Assembly (NCBI GenBank): GCA_029721435.1
Contig: CM056581.1
Location: 67,876,712 to 67,940,711 of the forward strand
Reading direction: 5' to 3'
DNA length: 64,000 bases
From: Gymnothorax reevesii
Taxonomy: Eukaryota; Chordata; Actinopteri; Anguilliformes; Muraenidae
Shown: in pieces, positions 45,489-56,980 of the stretch
How positions within the stretch are numbered: position 1 is the stretch's first letter
Layout of the letters: each line of letters opens with the position of its first letter
The notes under the pieces: model-generated
Seen by the model: the letters and a program-made list of their open reading frames with translations, nothing else
Database searches by the model: none
Told to the model about the DNA's origin: nothing
Translations under genes and position numbers: made by a program

Positions 45489-45708
45489 TGTAGCAGACTT
45501 GGTCTCGCAGGGTCAGCTACCGTGGATTCAGGACGCGGGGAATTAGCACAGTCACACTCCAGAGTGATGATTGTGGAACTTTATTTCCCTGCATAAAGTA
45601 AAGTTGCAGACCGTTGAGTGGGTTCCGAGAAGCAGCATCTCATGCAATCTGCTCTGCAACAGCCTGGGAACGTCTGAGCAAAAGACCGCGGATTCCCATT
45701 TCTTTTTT
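45489..45708 (-). mobile_element. 5' LTR of gypsy-1 (partial)
   Basis: Starts TGTAGCAGACTTGGTCTCGC like 34178 and follows it closely. It lacks the AAGGCACGAAG stretch before CTGCAACAGCCTGGG. Similarity stops near CCCATTTC at 45705. The next 380 bases may be further LTR sequence or unrelated. Confidence 0.8.
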
Positions 45709-46090
45709 TCTATAGTACATCCATTTTAACAATGCATATCCTCCAACCATGCATTCCTTTCAACAAGGCATTTCTTTTCAGCAATGCATAGTTTTACATC
45801 CACGTAACCGTATAAACACAAACAAAAATAATAGTGGCTTTACAGGATACATGTTCAATTGAACCTATAAAATGGCTGTCTCGCGCGTTTTCAAGAATCC
45901 ATGGAGCACCAAACCCAACCCGCGCAAACAGCAATTGCCGTGGGCGAAAAATAGCCATTCAAAGTAATCAGCACTAGCCTTTAAGGCCAAACAGACATGG
46001 ATCGTATAGTGGCATTTTATACAGATTAGCTTCGATACTGTCGACAATCGACATTAATGGCATATAGATTACACAGCCAACCATAAAGCC
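45709..46090. other. unassigned stretch between LTR and Tc1
   Basis: No gene. It may be LTR sequence not retained in the other copies. Confidence 0.3.
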
Positions 46091-47571
46091 CAAAACCCAA
46101 AACCAGTGAAATTGGCACGTTATGTAAATCGTAGATAAAAACAGAATACAATGATTTGCAAATCCTTTTCAACTTATATTCAATTAAATACACTGCAAAG
46201 ACAAGTTACTTAAAGTTCGAACAGGTAAACTTTGTAATTTTTTGCAAATATTAGCTCATTTGGAATTCGATGCCTGCAACATGTTTCAAAAAAGCTGGCA
46301 CAAGTGGCAAGAAAGACTGAGAGAGTTGAGGAATGCTCATCAAACACTTATTTGGAACATCCCACAGGTGAACTGGCTAATTGGGAACAGGTGGGTGCCA
46401 TGATTGGGTATAAAAGCAGCTTCCCTGAAATGCTCAGTCATTCAGAAACAAGGATGGGGCGAGGGTCACCATTTTGTGAACAAATGCAGGAGCTGATTGT
46501 CGAACAGTTTAAAAACAACATTCCTAAACGAGCTATTGCAAGAAATTCAGGGATTTCATCATCTACGGTCCGTAATATCGTCAAAAGGTACAGAGAATCT
46601 GGAGAAATCACTGCACGTAAGCGACAAGGTCGAAAACCAACATTGAATGCCCGTGACCTTCGATCCCTCAGGTGGTACTGCATCAAAAACCGACATCAGT
46701 GTGTAAAGGACATCACCACATGGGCTCAGGAACACTTCAGAAAACCACTGTCAGTAACTACAGTTCGTCGCTACATCTGCAAGTGCAAGTTAAAACTCTA
46801 CAATGCAAAGCGAAAGCCATTTATCAACAGCACCCAGAAACGCCTCCGGCTTCGCTGGGCCCAAGCTCATTTAAGATGCACTGATGCAAAGTGGGAAAGT
46901 GTTCTGTGGTCTGACAAGTCCACATTTCAAATTGTTTTTGGAAACTGTATACTGCAAAGACAAGATGTTTAACGTCAAACTGAGAAACTTTTTTTCCTTT
47001 GCAAATAATCATTAACTTAGAATTTAAAGGCAGCAACACATTGCAAAAAAGTGATTTCTCCAGATTCTCTGAACCTTTTGACAATATTACGGACCGTAGA
47101 TGATGAAATCCCCAATTTTCTTGCAATAGCTCATTGAGAAATGTTGTTTTTAAACTGTTCGTCAATCAGCTCACGCATTAGTGCACTAAGTGGTGACCCT
47201 CGCCCCATCCTTGTTTGTGAATGACTGAGCATTTCAGGGAAGCTGCTTTTATACCCAATCATGGCGCCCACCTGTTCCCAATTAGCCCGTTCACCTGTGG
47301 GATGTTCCAAATAAGTGTTTGATGAGCATTCCTCAACACTCTCAGTCTTTTTTGCCACTTGTGCCAGCTTTTTTGAAACATGTTGCAGGCATCAAATTCC
47401 AAATGAGCTAATATTTGCAAAAAATTACAAAGTTTACCTGTTTGAACATCAAGTAACTTGTCTTTGCAGTGTATTCAATTGAATATAGGTTTAAAAGGAT
47501 TTGCAAATCATTGTATTCTGTTTTTATTTACGATTTACACAACGTGCCAACTTCACTGGTTTTGGGTTTTG
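46091..47571. mobile_element. rearranged, foldback-like Tc1 copy (Tc1-C family)
   Basis: Ends CAAAACCCAAAACCAGTG and CACTGGTTTTGGGTTTTG, with TA at the right end only (47572-47573). Left part 46091-46950 is a normal 5' half. It is followed by about 100 bases of the element's 3' end in reverse (46951-47050), then by the 5' half again in reverse (47051-47571). A chimera of inverted pieces bounded by two functional-looking ends. Confidence 0.8.
46454..46972 (+). pseudogene. Tc1 transposase, truncated by rearrangement
   Basis: Starts MGRGSPFCEQMQELIVEQFK. The paired-type helix-turn-helix includes SGISSSTVRNIVKRYRESG. The catalytic region begins with VLWSDKSTFQ (first Asp), then is cut off at 46950 by the inverted 3' fragment. 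Open over 173 codons, but it lacks the second and third catalytic residues. Confidence 0.85.
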
Positions 47572-47587
47572 TAGATGAAATATTTAC

Positions 47588-47905
47588 ACACCTGCACAAA
47601 GTAAAGTTGCAGACCGTTTAGTGCGTTCCGAGAAGCAGCATCTCATGCAATCTGCTATAAAGGCACGAAGATAGGATCAATTACGCTCAAAAGTTGGGCA
47701 GACCACCAGCAGAATTTTCTACTTAATGTCACGGTTGCCTCATGACAACATAAATACCCTTCATTAATGATTTGCGCTAACAGTAGTAGTTATGCACTAG
47801 AGCATGAATGCTCATCTCACCTCTGCAACAACCTGGGAATGTCTGAGCAAAAGACCGCGGATTCCCATTTCCTTTTAAGAGGTGCAGCACTGATTCCGGT
47901 CCCAC
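47588..47905. mobile_element. third gypsy-1 LTR fragment
   Basis: GCACAAAGTAAAGTTGCAG through CCCATTTCCTTTTAAGAGG matches the inner part of the 34178 LTR, without its first ~100 bases. It contains about 160 bases (47670-47830) absent from the 45489 copy. It lies on the far side of the Tc1 chimera. Confidence 0.7.
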
Positions 47906-48219
47906 TAGCAACTACTCAGAGGGTACCTTCGATCAATCAGTTCCGCTTCATCACTGTATAAATTTTAATGGAGTTCACCATTCGTAACGCGAAAATGTAA
48001 CAACCTTTATCAGGGCTACACCTGCATCCTAGCTAGTAGTAGAACCGCTGTATTCACCGGTAGCAAACTGTAGCCAATCGCAAAGTTGAGCTTGCGCTGC
48101 CATATTTTCGCACTGCCTCCTCCACTTTCGCCGCTGCGTCAATTAGAACAAGTTAATTTCATTAGATCTATATTCAAGTATAACGTTAGATAGCAGAATT
48201 TGCCCGCTTCGTTATCAGA

Positions 48220-48352
48220 TGGCATCCGTGTCTCTGGTTTCATTCTGGGGAAGCAGACTGCGTTCTGTAGCCTCTGCAGCCTCTTCCAGCCCAACTCCCT
48301 CTTCCCGCCCTCCACAGAGCTGGCCAGTCCGAAAAAAGAGGGCACACTGGGA
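48220..48352 (+). CDS. candidate first exon with mitochondrial-presequence-like peptide
   Basis: An ATG at 48220 opens MASVSLVSFWGSRLRSVASA, continuing Ser/Pro-rich to RKKRAHWE before a stop. GTGAGG just before the stop (48352) could be a donor. The N-terminus is Ser/Ala/Arg-rich without acidic residues, like a mitochondrial targeting presequence. The upstream 48060-48140 is less AT-rich and contains a CCAAT box (AGCCAATCG). I recognise no gene, and no second exon was identified. Confidence 0.25.
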
Positions 48353-48559
48353 GTGAGGGCCATAGGGAAAGAGCCACCCCAATGAGGTGTTTCAGGCAGA
48401 GACTACAATAAACTACAAATGGGTTTTTTTGAGGATGGCAGTATGAGCGAAATAAGTACCCTTTTTTTACTTGGCGCGATCAGGAGTACTCTAGGGGAGT
48501 CAAAGACCAAAGTATAAACTTGGAAAAATAGAAAAATTAGGACCCCTTTAAAGTAAACA

Positions 48560-48960
48560 AAATGATGGTTTTGGCGTAGCCAAATGAAAGGCCTGACTTA
48601 GATTTGATTGAGATGCCGTGGCATAAACTTAAACAGGCAGTTACATGCTCCAAAACCCTCCAGTGAGGCTGAATGCAAATAACTCAGCAATGAAGAGTGG
48701 GCCAAAATTCCTCCACAGCGATAAAGGAGACTTATTTCCTATTATTGCACATTTTTGATTGCAGTTATTGCTCCCAAAGGTGGCACAACCAGTAGTTAGT
48801 TTTCAGCCAGCAATTATTTTTTCACGTGGTGTAGGTTTCGATTAACTCTTTCCCTTCAATAAATGAAATAATCATTTAAAGCTGCATTTTGACTCTACTC
48901 CTATTTTCTTTGCCGTATATCAAAGTACAAATTTAACAAACTTTCTCAAATAGAAACTAT
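48560..48960 (+). pseudogene. Tc1 3' fragment (transposase C-terminus)
   Basis: Degraded peptides RPDLDLIEMPWHKLKQAV and SYCSQRWHNQ correspond to the end of a Tc1 transposase and its trailing sequence. The right terminus is poorly preserved. Other parts are missing. Confidence 0.55.
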
Positions 48961-49292
48961 TCTGGAGTATGTTTGACCAAACAGTTCATGAACAGTATAC
49001 TGCTGATTACATGCCCTAGATTTGCAGCTTTTTCTTGAAAAGTAAGCTTTTATTGAGGTCTGAGTGGAAATTTCCAAAAAAAAAATGAAGATTGACCCAA
49101 ATTTGCCAGTAAGCAGTTCCGGCATGAGGGGAGATGTTCCAAATGCTAAAGTCAAGCTGAAAATGGTAGAAAAACAAGATCTTGTCAAAGGACATTATTT
49201 CCATAAATTGATGAAAACAAATATTTTTCACATCAGAGGGGGGAAAAGGTACAACATGACAATCAGCCTGTAGGCAAGTTGCAACGAAACTT
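48961..49292. other. no recognised gene
   Basis: AT-rich spacer. A 69-codon plus-strand frame at 49064 has no known domain. Confidence 0.35.
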
Positions 49293-49960
49293 CGACCCCA
49301 ATTCCGAAATAGTTGGGACGAAGTGTAAATTGTGAATAAAATCAAAATGCAATGACTTTCAGGTCACATGAGCCAATATGTTATTTACAATAGAACATAG
49401 ATAACATTTCAAATGTTGAAACTGAGACATTTTACATTTTTATCTACAAAATGAGCTTATTTCAAATTTTTGGGCTGCAGCAGGTCTCAAAAAAGTTGGG
49501 ACATGGGCAAAAAAGGGCTGAAAAAAGCAGTTAATTTATAAGAGAATCAGCTGAAAGAACATTTAGCAGGTAATTAAGTTAACTGGCATCATGTATGTAG
49601 CAAGATTGGCTATAAAAGGAATGTTTTAGAGAGGCTGAGTCTCTCAGAAGTAAAGATGGCCAGAGGCTCTCCAACCTGTGAAAGCTTGTGTAAAAAAATT
49701 GTGGAATACTTTAAAAACAATGTTTCTCAACTTCAAATTGCAAAGGCTTTGAAGGTCTCATCATCAACAATGCATAACATCATCAGAAGATTCAGAGAAT
49801 CTGTAAAAATATCTGTGCATAAGGGACGAGATCGAAGACCTTCACTGGATGCCCATGATCTTCGGGCTCTCAGACGCCACTGCATCACTCACCGCCATGA
49901 TTCTGTCATTGACATTACTAAATGGGCCGAGGAATACTTCAAGAAACCACTGTCTGTAAA
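49293..49960 (+). mobile_element. Tc1 5' half (Tc1-F) with open transposase N-terminus
   Basis: CGACCCCAATTCCGAAATAG near 49293 resembles a Tc1 terminus of the AACCCCATTTCC type. The transposase starts at 49656 (MARGSPTCESLCKKIVEYFK) and is open through VSSSTMHNIIRRFRES and the second helix-turn-helix until about 49958, where the similarity stops abruptly. 3' half missing. Confidence 0.75.
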
Positions 49961-50304
49961 CGGATGTCGGAATTTCCGAGTTCCTAGTCGGAAGTTTAAT
50001 CTGGAACGCCCCCCGAGGTTGGATTTCCAACTTGGAAAGTCAGAGAATCTTCACTACCCTCGAGTTAACACTCAAAGATGGCTGCCCCAGGCGTAAACAG
50101 TAATTAGAAGCTCCTGTAATATTCTGGACAATATATTCAGACAAGGCAAACGCGAGAATAGCTTTCGTAGACGTGACCATCTTGTTTTACTACTCTTCTT
50201 CCCGGTTTATGGTGGTAGGCAACTTTTTTCCGACTTTATAACTGGAACAATAAAAATAAATGTCAAGGTGACTAAATAAAAGTTCAAATACATTTATAAA
50301 ACCT

Positions 50305-50475
50305 TCTGAAATCCTAAAGGCGTTGGCCCTTCTGCAGCAACCTGGTTCGATTCTGGCTCGTGTCATTTTCTGCGTGTCTTCCCCATTTTTCTCCCCAACT
50401 TTCCTGTCTCTCTCCACTGCATAACTATCAAATAAAGGAGAAAATCCTAAAAAAAAAATCTTAGAAAAAAAAAAT
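50305..50475 (+). repeat. tRNA-derived SINE, 5' truncated
   Basis: B-box-like GGTTCGATTC at about 50343, then CTGCGTGTCTTCCCCATTTT, ATCAAATAAAGG and an A-rich end. Same family as 50832-51028. Confidence 0.65.
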
Positions 50476-50831
50476 CGCAAACTTTCTTTTCATCATTTTC
50501 AAGCCTTAAACATTTTCTAGATAATTCATAAGAGAGGGGCAAAATTAGAATAAAAAATACACAACATATATGGGAAGCTGTATGTGCAATACCGAATCCC
50601 TGTCTTGGACATTAGGCTTTTTACAGTCCTTCAAATATGCTACCGCAGAGAATTGAGTAAAATTTTTGAGCAACTTAAAGCACGCAGAAATATATGACAA
50701 AATAAAGGGACACATTCATAAGTCCATATTCTTCAAATTAGAGTAGCAGATTTTGACCCCTGAAAATTTGAAGGACCTAGCTGAAATACTTTTCTAGATA
50801 GAGCCATGTGAAAGTGGCTCCTCAGAAATCG

Positions 50832-51028
50832 CTGTTCGGTTGCCCCAGAGGCTCATCAGTCTAAGCACGTGCACCATAAAGGCTATGTCCTTCCCGCGGC
50901 GACACGGGGTTCGACTCCAGCTCGGTTCATTTGCTGCATGTCTTCCCCCATTCTTCTCCCCAACCTTCCTGTCACTCCCTCCTGTATATCTATCAAAATA
51001 AAGAAAAAAATTCCAAAAAAAAGTAAAT
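50832..51028 (+). repeat. tRNA-derived SINE
   Basis: A-box-like AGGCTCATCAGTCTAAGCAC, B-box GGTTCGACTCC (~50908), a conserved TTTGCTGCATGTCTTCCCCC body and an AATAAAG plus A-rich tail. It is a typical fish SINE with an RNA polymerase III internal promoter. Confidence 0.75.
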
Positions 51029-52066
51029 CGCTGTTCAAAAAGGGCTGGAACTTAATTGCAAAACTATTTTTTATGACAAAACCATTAGGAGAGCTAAAAT
51101 TTTGGATTTCTCCTATTAGGAGGTGAATGCACCGCTGCAATTTTTTTAGCCAAATCTAAGATGGTCAAGTGGGAGCCATTGGGACATTTGACATGGAATG
51201 ATCCTTGGGCTTATCTGGGTGAGTGCAGAATAGATGGGGAAAATTTGAGACCGGAACAGTTTGGGCTCGGCTTATTAAACGGCTATTTCAGTAATAACCA
51301 TACCATATCAAACAGCAGAAATGGCTGAGAGCACAATTTTTCAATGCCAACTGAACGCTGGACAGGAATACTGTCCTAACAAGCTAATTTATTTGATTGT
51401 CAGAGGGCCCACGCACACTTGGTTGCCTGGCAGGAGCTCAATTTTCCTACATTACGGAGATTCATCTCTCTTCAGCTCTTGAGCACCTTATCAAACACAA
51501 CATTGCAGCCCTGGATGTTTGTCCAGTCATTTGCAGATTATAATCATGACTGTTGTTTTTCTGAAGATTGTTTACTCAATATTTTATTCCGATGTGCATC
51601 ACTTTCAAGGATAGAAAACGTTGTAATTAATCAACTGAAAAAGCAAGATTCTTTGTGAAAAGAAATAAAAACATAGTCCAGACTTGCTGGAACCCTTCAT
51701 AAAATGGCTTGAGAAAAAAGGCTTGATAAAAACAAAATGTACTGTATAATCCAAATCTTAAATTCAAAGATACGGGCAACCTGTTCTTAAATTTTAATCA
51801 ATGATGTCATGCATCAATGTTTCTTATTAAGAAATCAATTGTTTATGAAAACCATACAAATAATATTGGACCTATGCGTTGTGCTCATTCAAAAATAAGC
51901 AACAACTGTGTCCATACATCAACTGAGTTTATTTATTATGGTTTATTGCATGGCTCTGTACAACATATTTTTCTGACTGAATATCCCTGGTGGGTCAGCC
52001 TTCTTTTTATTCTAGATTTATTTGCACGCCATATTTTAGATTAAACGGCATGTAAATTGCTGTATA
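51029..52066. other. no recognised gene
   Basis: Unique-looking sequence. The short frames at 51419 and 51817 match no family known to me. Confidence 0.35.
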
Positions 52067-53096
52067 CAACCCCATTTCTAAATAAGTTGGGACGCTGTTT
52101 AAAATATGAATAAAAACAGAACACAATGATTTCCAAATCACTTAAACCCTATATCTCACTGAAAATAGTACAAAAAAACATACCAAACGTATGAAATTTT
52201 TTTTTTTTTAATAGACATTTGCTCATTTTGAATTTTATGCCTGCAACACTGTTCAAAAAAGTGGGGACAGGGGAAAAAATGGACTAGAAAAGTTGTACGA
52301 TGCTAAAAAATACACATCGTGGAACATTTCACTGCTTATTAGGTTAACTGGCTGCAGGTCAGTAACAGTATTGGGTGTAAAAAGTCTTTCAGAAGTAAAG
52401 ATGGTGAAGGACTCTATGAAAGACTCCATGGGCAAATAGTTCAACCATTTAAGAACATTTCTCAACGTAAAATTGAAAGAATTTGGGGAATTAGTCCTTG
52501 GTCCGCAGGGAATTAGTCCTTCGCAGTACATAATATTATTTAAAGATTTAGAGAATCCGGAGAAATCTCTGTATGCAAAGAACAAGGCAAATAACCAATA
52601 CTGAACTAGAATGGTTTTTACACGTAAAAACAGATGTCTCCCCCTTCCCCCATTTCACATTTTAGAGTTATGGTCCGGAAACGAGTCCCACCCTTCAATA
52701 TGCCAAAGTCCAAATTGTTGCCATGGAAACACAAAAAATAAAATTCAAAAGCAGTTCTAACAGTTCAGAGACACTATATCAAATTTGTAGAAAATCGGTC
52801 GAAACGTTTCAGTTATGCTCCGGAAACAAATGGGAACGCCGTCACCGACGCCAATGAGAATTCAGGCAAAATAATATGTCCACCCCCCCAACCCCCCCGC
52901 CGCCGCCCAAGAAGGGGGAGACATAATGACCATGATCCTCAGGGCCTCAGGCGACACTGCATTAAAAACAGATGGGATTCTGCTGTGGAAACAGCTGCAT
53001 GGACTCAGAAACACTTCTGTGAGCCACTGTGAGGGACACAGTATGTTGCTGCATTTACAAATCCCATAAAAACTCTGTAATGTATAGGTTTAACTA

Positions 53097-54660
53097 CAAA
53101 ACCCAAAACCAGTGAAGTTGGCACGTTGTGTAAAAACAGAATACAATGATTTACAAATCCTTTTCAACCTATATTCAATTGAATACACTGCAAAGACAAG
53201 TTACTTAATTTTCGAACAGGTAAACTTTGTCATTTTTTGCAAATATTAGTTCATTTGTAATTTGATGCCTGCAGCATGTTTCAAAAAAGTTGGCACAAGT
53301 GGCAAAAAAGACTGAGAGAGTTGAGGAATGCTCATCAAACACTTATTTGGAACATTCCACAGGTGAACTGGCTAATTGGGAACAGGTGGGTGCCATTACT
53401 GGGTATAAAAGCAGCTTCCCTGAAATGCTCAGTCACTCACAAACAAGGATGGGGCGAGGGTCACCACTTAGTGAACAAATGCGTGAGCTGATTGTCGAAC
53501 AGTTTAAAAACAACATTCCTCAACGAGCTATTGCAAGAAATTTAGGGATTTCATCATCTACGGTCCATAATATCGTCAAAAGGTTCAGAGAATCTGGAGA
53601 AATCACTGCACGTAAGCGACAAGGCCGAAAACCAACGTTGAATGCCTGTGACCTTGGATCCCTCAGGTGATACTGCATCAAAAACCGACATCAGTGTGTA
53701 AAGGACATCACCACATGGGCTCAGGAACACTTCAGAAAACCACTGTCAGTAACTACAGTTCGTTGCTACATTTACAAGTGCAAGTTAAAGCTCCACAATG
53801 CAAAGCGAAAGCCATTTATCAACAGCACCCAGAAACACCGCCAGCTTCGCTGGGCCCAAGCTCATCTAAGATGGACTGATGCAAAGTGGAAAAGTGTTCT
53901 GTGGTCTGACGAGTCCACATTTCAAATTGTTTTTGGAAACTGTGGACGTCGTGTCCTCCGGACCAAAGAGGAAAAGAACCATCCAGACTGTTATAGGCGC
54001 AAAGTTCAAAAGCCAGCATCTGTGTTGGTATGGGGGTGTATTAGTGCCCAAGGCATGGGCAACTTACACATATGTGAAGGCACCATTAATGCTGAAAGGT
54101 ACATAGGTTTTGGAGCAACGTATGTTGCCATCCAAGCAACGTCTTTTTCATGGACGCCCCTGCTTATTTCAGCAAGACAATGCCAAGCCACATTCTGCAC
54201 CTGTTACAACAGCATGGCTCCGTAGTAAAAGAGTGCGGGTACTAGACTGGCCTGCCTGTAGTCTAGACCTTGTCTCCCATTGCAAATGTGTGGCCCATTA
54301 TGAAGCGTAAAATACGACAACGGAGACCCCGGACTGTTGAACAACTTAAGCTGTACATAAAGCAAGAAAGGGAAAGCTTCAAAATTGGTCTCCTCAGTTC
54401 CCAAACGTGTCGTTAAAAGGAAAGGCAATATAACACAGTGGCAAAAAGACCCCTGTGCCAACTTTTTTGCAATGTGTTGCTGCCTTTAAATTCTAAGTTG
54501 ATGATTATTTGCAAAAAAAAGTTTTTCAGTTTGAACATTAAACATCTTGTCTTTGCAGTGTATTCAATTGAATATAAGTTGAAAAGCATTTGCAAATCAT
54601 TGTATTCTGTTTTTATCTACGATTTACATAACGTGCCAACTTCACTGGTTTTGGGTTTTG
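53097..54660 (+). mobile_element. full-length Tc1 copy (Tc1-C)
   Basis: Ends CAAAACCCAAAACCAGTG and CACTGGTTTTGGGTTTTG. TA precedes the left end (53095-53096); the right-hand TA is mutated. 1564 bp. It provides the reference structure for the rearranged copy at 46091. Confidence 0.85.
53449..54420 (+). pseudogene. Tc1-C transposase with one early stop and late frameshifts
   Basis: Starts MGRGSPLSEQMRELIVEQFK at 53449. A TGA at 53668-53670 replaces a Trp-type codon (the 46454 copy reads RWYC there). Beyond it: VLWSDESTFQIVFGN (first Asp), QQDNAKPHSAP in a shifted frame (second Asp), and a degraded DWPACSLDL region where the third catalytic residue should follow. Inactive. Confidence 0.85.
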
Positions 54661-54998
54661 TTTATACAATGTATACAAGATCAAGATACGCTGCAGCCAT
54701 CTCTGAGCCAGAGCTGGAAGGACCCAAACCCCCCCTCAGCTTCATCGTGGCTCAAGGACTTGATGTCATTTATTCATTTGGAGAAGATCAAGTACACGAT
54801 GAGAGGTTCCAGAGACAACTTTTATAAAACCTGGAATACCATGCTTTCATGTATGGACTCACTCACCTCTCTGGACTCATTGTAACCCTTTTAGTTATAT
54901 TTGATTTTCATGCTTAGCCTTTGTTTTTGCCTGCTGTGATTAGTGTGTGCCTCTACGGGTTGTCTGATCGGTAAACCTACCTGTAAATTTATACTTCA

Positions 54999-56129
54999 TG
55001 TCATGATTCTGGGTTTTTATCATGTTTTGTGTTTATGATTATTGTCTTTTATTTGTTCTTTTTGGTTTTTGTAATATTCCGGTTTTTTGTTCATTCCATG
55101 TTTCAGTTCCATTGCACTTGTCTCCCGTCTTGTGATCTAGTTGGTTTAGTCCGTCTTCCCTGTCTGCGTGCTCACTGACTTCGGGTGATTTAAATGAAGT
55201 CCGGTGTTTAATAATGTTCCTTCGTATCTCGTTTTCTTCCTTCGACCTTCTGTTCTAATTATTAACAAGACTAACATTTGTATTTTGTATTATAGTCTAC
55301 TAACACAACTAACCATGTATATATTCGATTACTAAATTACTAATGAGCACTCTAGTTTAAGTTGTAAAGCTGCACCGCTACTAATAGACTAATTCCCTCT
55401 TCGCAATCGCCCTGTTGTATTCTCCGCCCCTTTGCTTTCCACCGTCCTCTCCCTACGTTCAGCGAGAATCTCTCGCATGTGCTTAATTACTTTCCTGCTC
55501 TTGTTATCTGTGCACATAGAACTCCTGGACCGGAGCTGTTTAAATGTCATAGGCTGTCTGTGTGATTCCCGTCCGTATTTCGTCTCTCGCCAATTTTCGT
55601 GGTAAGAGTTTCCCTCATGTGATTCTCCCGATGTTATTAGCCTCATTCCCCACAGCTGATCTCTGTATAGCATGTGACCATTCCTGTGTGTATATTAGGA
55701 GTCTTTTCACTCACAGCTCTTGTCAGAACGTTGATCAATTTTCATTGTACCGAGCTCCTTGTACGCCTGTGATGATTGCTTTTCTTCTACTGGATAGTCC
55801 GACCCTGATTCTTGCCATTGCCCTTTTTGTACTGTTTTGCTTTTCTGAATTCTGACCTGTTTTTGTATGACCACGAGTACTGTGTTTGGATGCCCTGTGT
55901 ATGACCATTGGCTTTGCCCATCGACTACGATTTTTTGCCTCTCGTTTTTGTACCTCCGCCCATCTGTCTTACTGGTTCTGACCTCTGCCTGTCTAGTCGA
56001 TACTGTTTTTGGATTTCGTATTGTGGCTTGGCAAGTTCTGTGTATTTTGGCTTAGACCCGGACTCCAATAAAGACATACGTTTTTTGGATTACGATCTCT
56101 TGCGAGTGGTTCCTGAACGATACCTCACA
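54999..56129 (+). mobile_element. 5' LTR of gypsy-2 (sushi-like)
   Basis: TGTCATGATTCTGGG to GATACCTCACA, 1131 bp, nearly identical to 60421-61550. Flanked outside by CTTCA (54994-54998), repeated after the 3' LTR (61551-61555), a 5-bp integration duplication. Contains TATATTA at 55691. Confidence 0.95.
55691..55730 (+). promoter_or_regulatory. LTR TATA box and inferred RNA start
   Basis: TATATTA at 55691-55697 lies 31 bases before GTCAGAAC (55722-55729), which is the complement of GTTCTGAC in the primer binding region (56134-56141). If transcription starts there, the RNA 5' end could pair with the PBS. That is inference from spacing. Confidence 0.55.
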
Positions 56130-56130
56130 G

Positions 56131-56144
56131 TATGTTCTGACCAT
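56131..56144 (+). promoter_or_regulatory. putative self-priming primer binding site (gypsy-2)
   Basis: Next to the LTR end there is no TGG-type tRNA complement; instead TATGTTCTGACC. Its GTTCTGAC is complementary to the predicted start of the element's own RNA. Tf1 and sushi-type elements are known or proposed to self-prime in this way. Confidence 0.5.
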
Positions 56145-56145
56145 T

Positions 56146-56971
56146 ATGGAACCAGCGAGAGATTCATTGTCACAAGCAGCCATGGAACGTCGGGAAGCTG
56201 TTCTGGCGAGTCAGCAACAACAGCTGCTGGAAGTCATGCAGCATCTGCAGGCTATGTCCCACCAGACGGCGGATCTGACCTCACAGCTTGTCTCAGTGTC
56301 CCAACCACCAGCTGCTTCTGCGTCTGCACCACCAGTGACTCCTCCAGCAACCCACCATGAGCCTCATCTACCACCCCTGGAGAGGTATGTTGGAGAACCA
56401 GGTATATCGGGCTTTTCTCACCCAGTGTCGACTGATCTTCAGTCTCCAGCCTAACACCTTTCCCACTGAGCAGTCCAAGGTGGCGTACATCATCACGCAA
56501 CTCACGGGTAAAGCCAAGCAGTGGGCGACGGCGGCCTGGGAGGCGGGGCTTCCATGTGTGCAGTCTTCTCCATCACTGGAGGTAGAGATGAGGCGCGTGT
56601 TCGACAGAACCAGGCACGGTCATGAGGCAGGACGGGAGATTCTGCGCATCCGCCAAGGTAACAGATCTGTTTCTGATTTTGCCATTGAATTCCAGACTTT
56701 GGCTGCCAATAGCGGATGGCAGAGACTAGCACTCTACGACACCTTCCTGAATAGTCTGTCAGACCGCATTAAGGACGAACTGCTGACCCGTGACCTGCCC
56801 GAAGACTTAGATCGCCTGATTGACCTCGCCATACGAGTGGACACGCGTCTGGAGGAGCGGCAACGGTTTATTCGCCAACCCCGGTCTACCCCTGAAATTT
56901 CCACAGTCTTTCCTGTGAGACGACCTTCCCCTTCCAGAACCACCACATCCAAACCGACCTCCAAGGAGTGA
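56146..56971 (+). pseudogene. gypsy-2 gag, one frameshift
   Basis: MEPARDSLSQAAMERREAVL opens a sushi-type gag with a glutamine-rich coiled-coil-like stretch and PERY-like LERYVGEPG. A frameshift near 56408 leads into RAFLTQCRLIFSLQPNTFP and GKAKQWATAAWEAG, the capsid core, to 56971. Homologous to the gag from which PEG10/RTL-type genes were domesticated (family knowledge). Confidence 0.85.
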
Positions 56972-56980
56972 CCCATACAG

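Noticed and set aside
50838..50920. Possible tRNA gene (A and B boxes)
   Set aside because: The cloverleaf does not close and the sequence continues into a SINE body with an A-rich tail; it is a tRNA-derived SINE.
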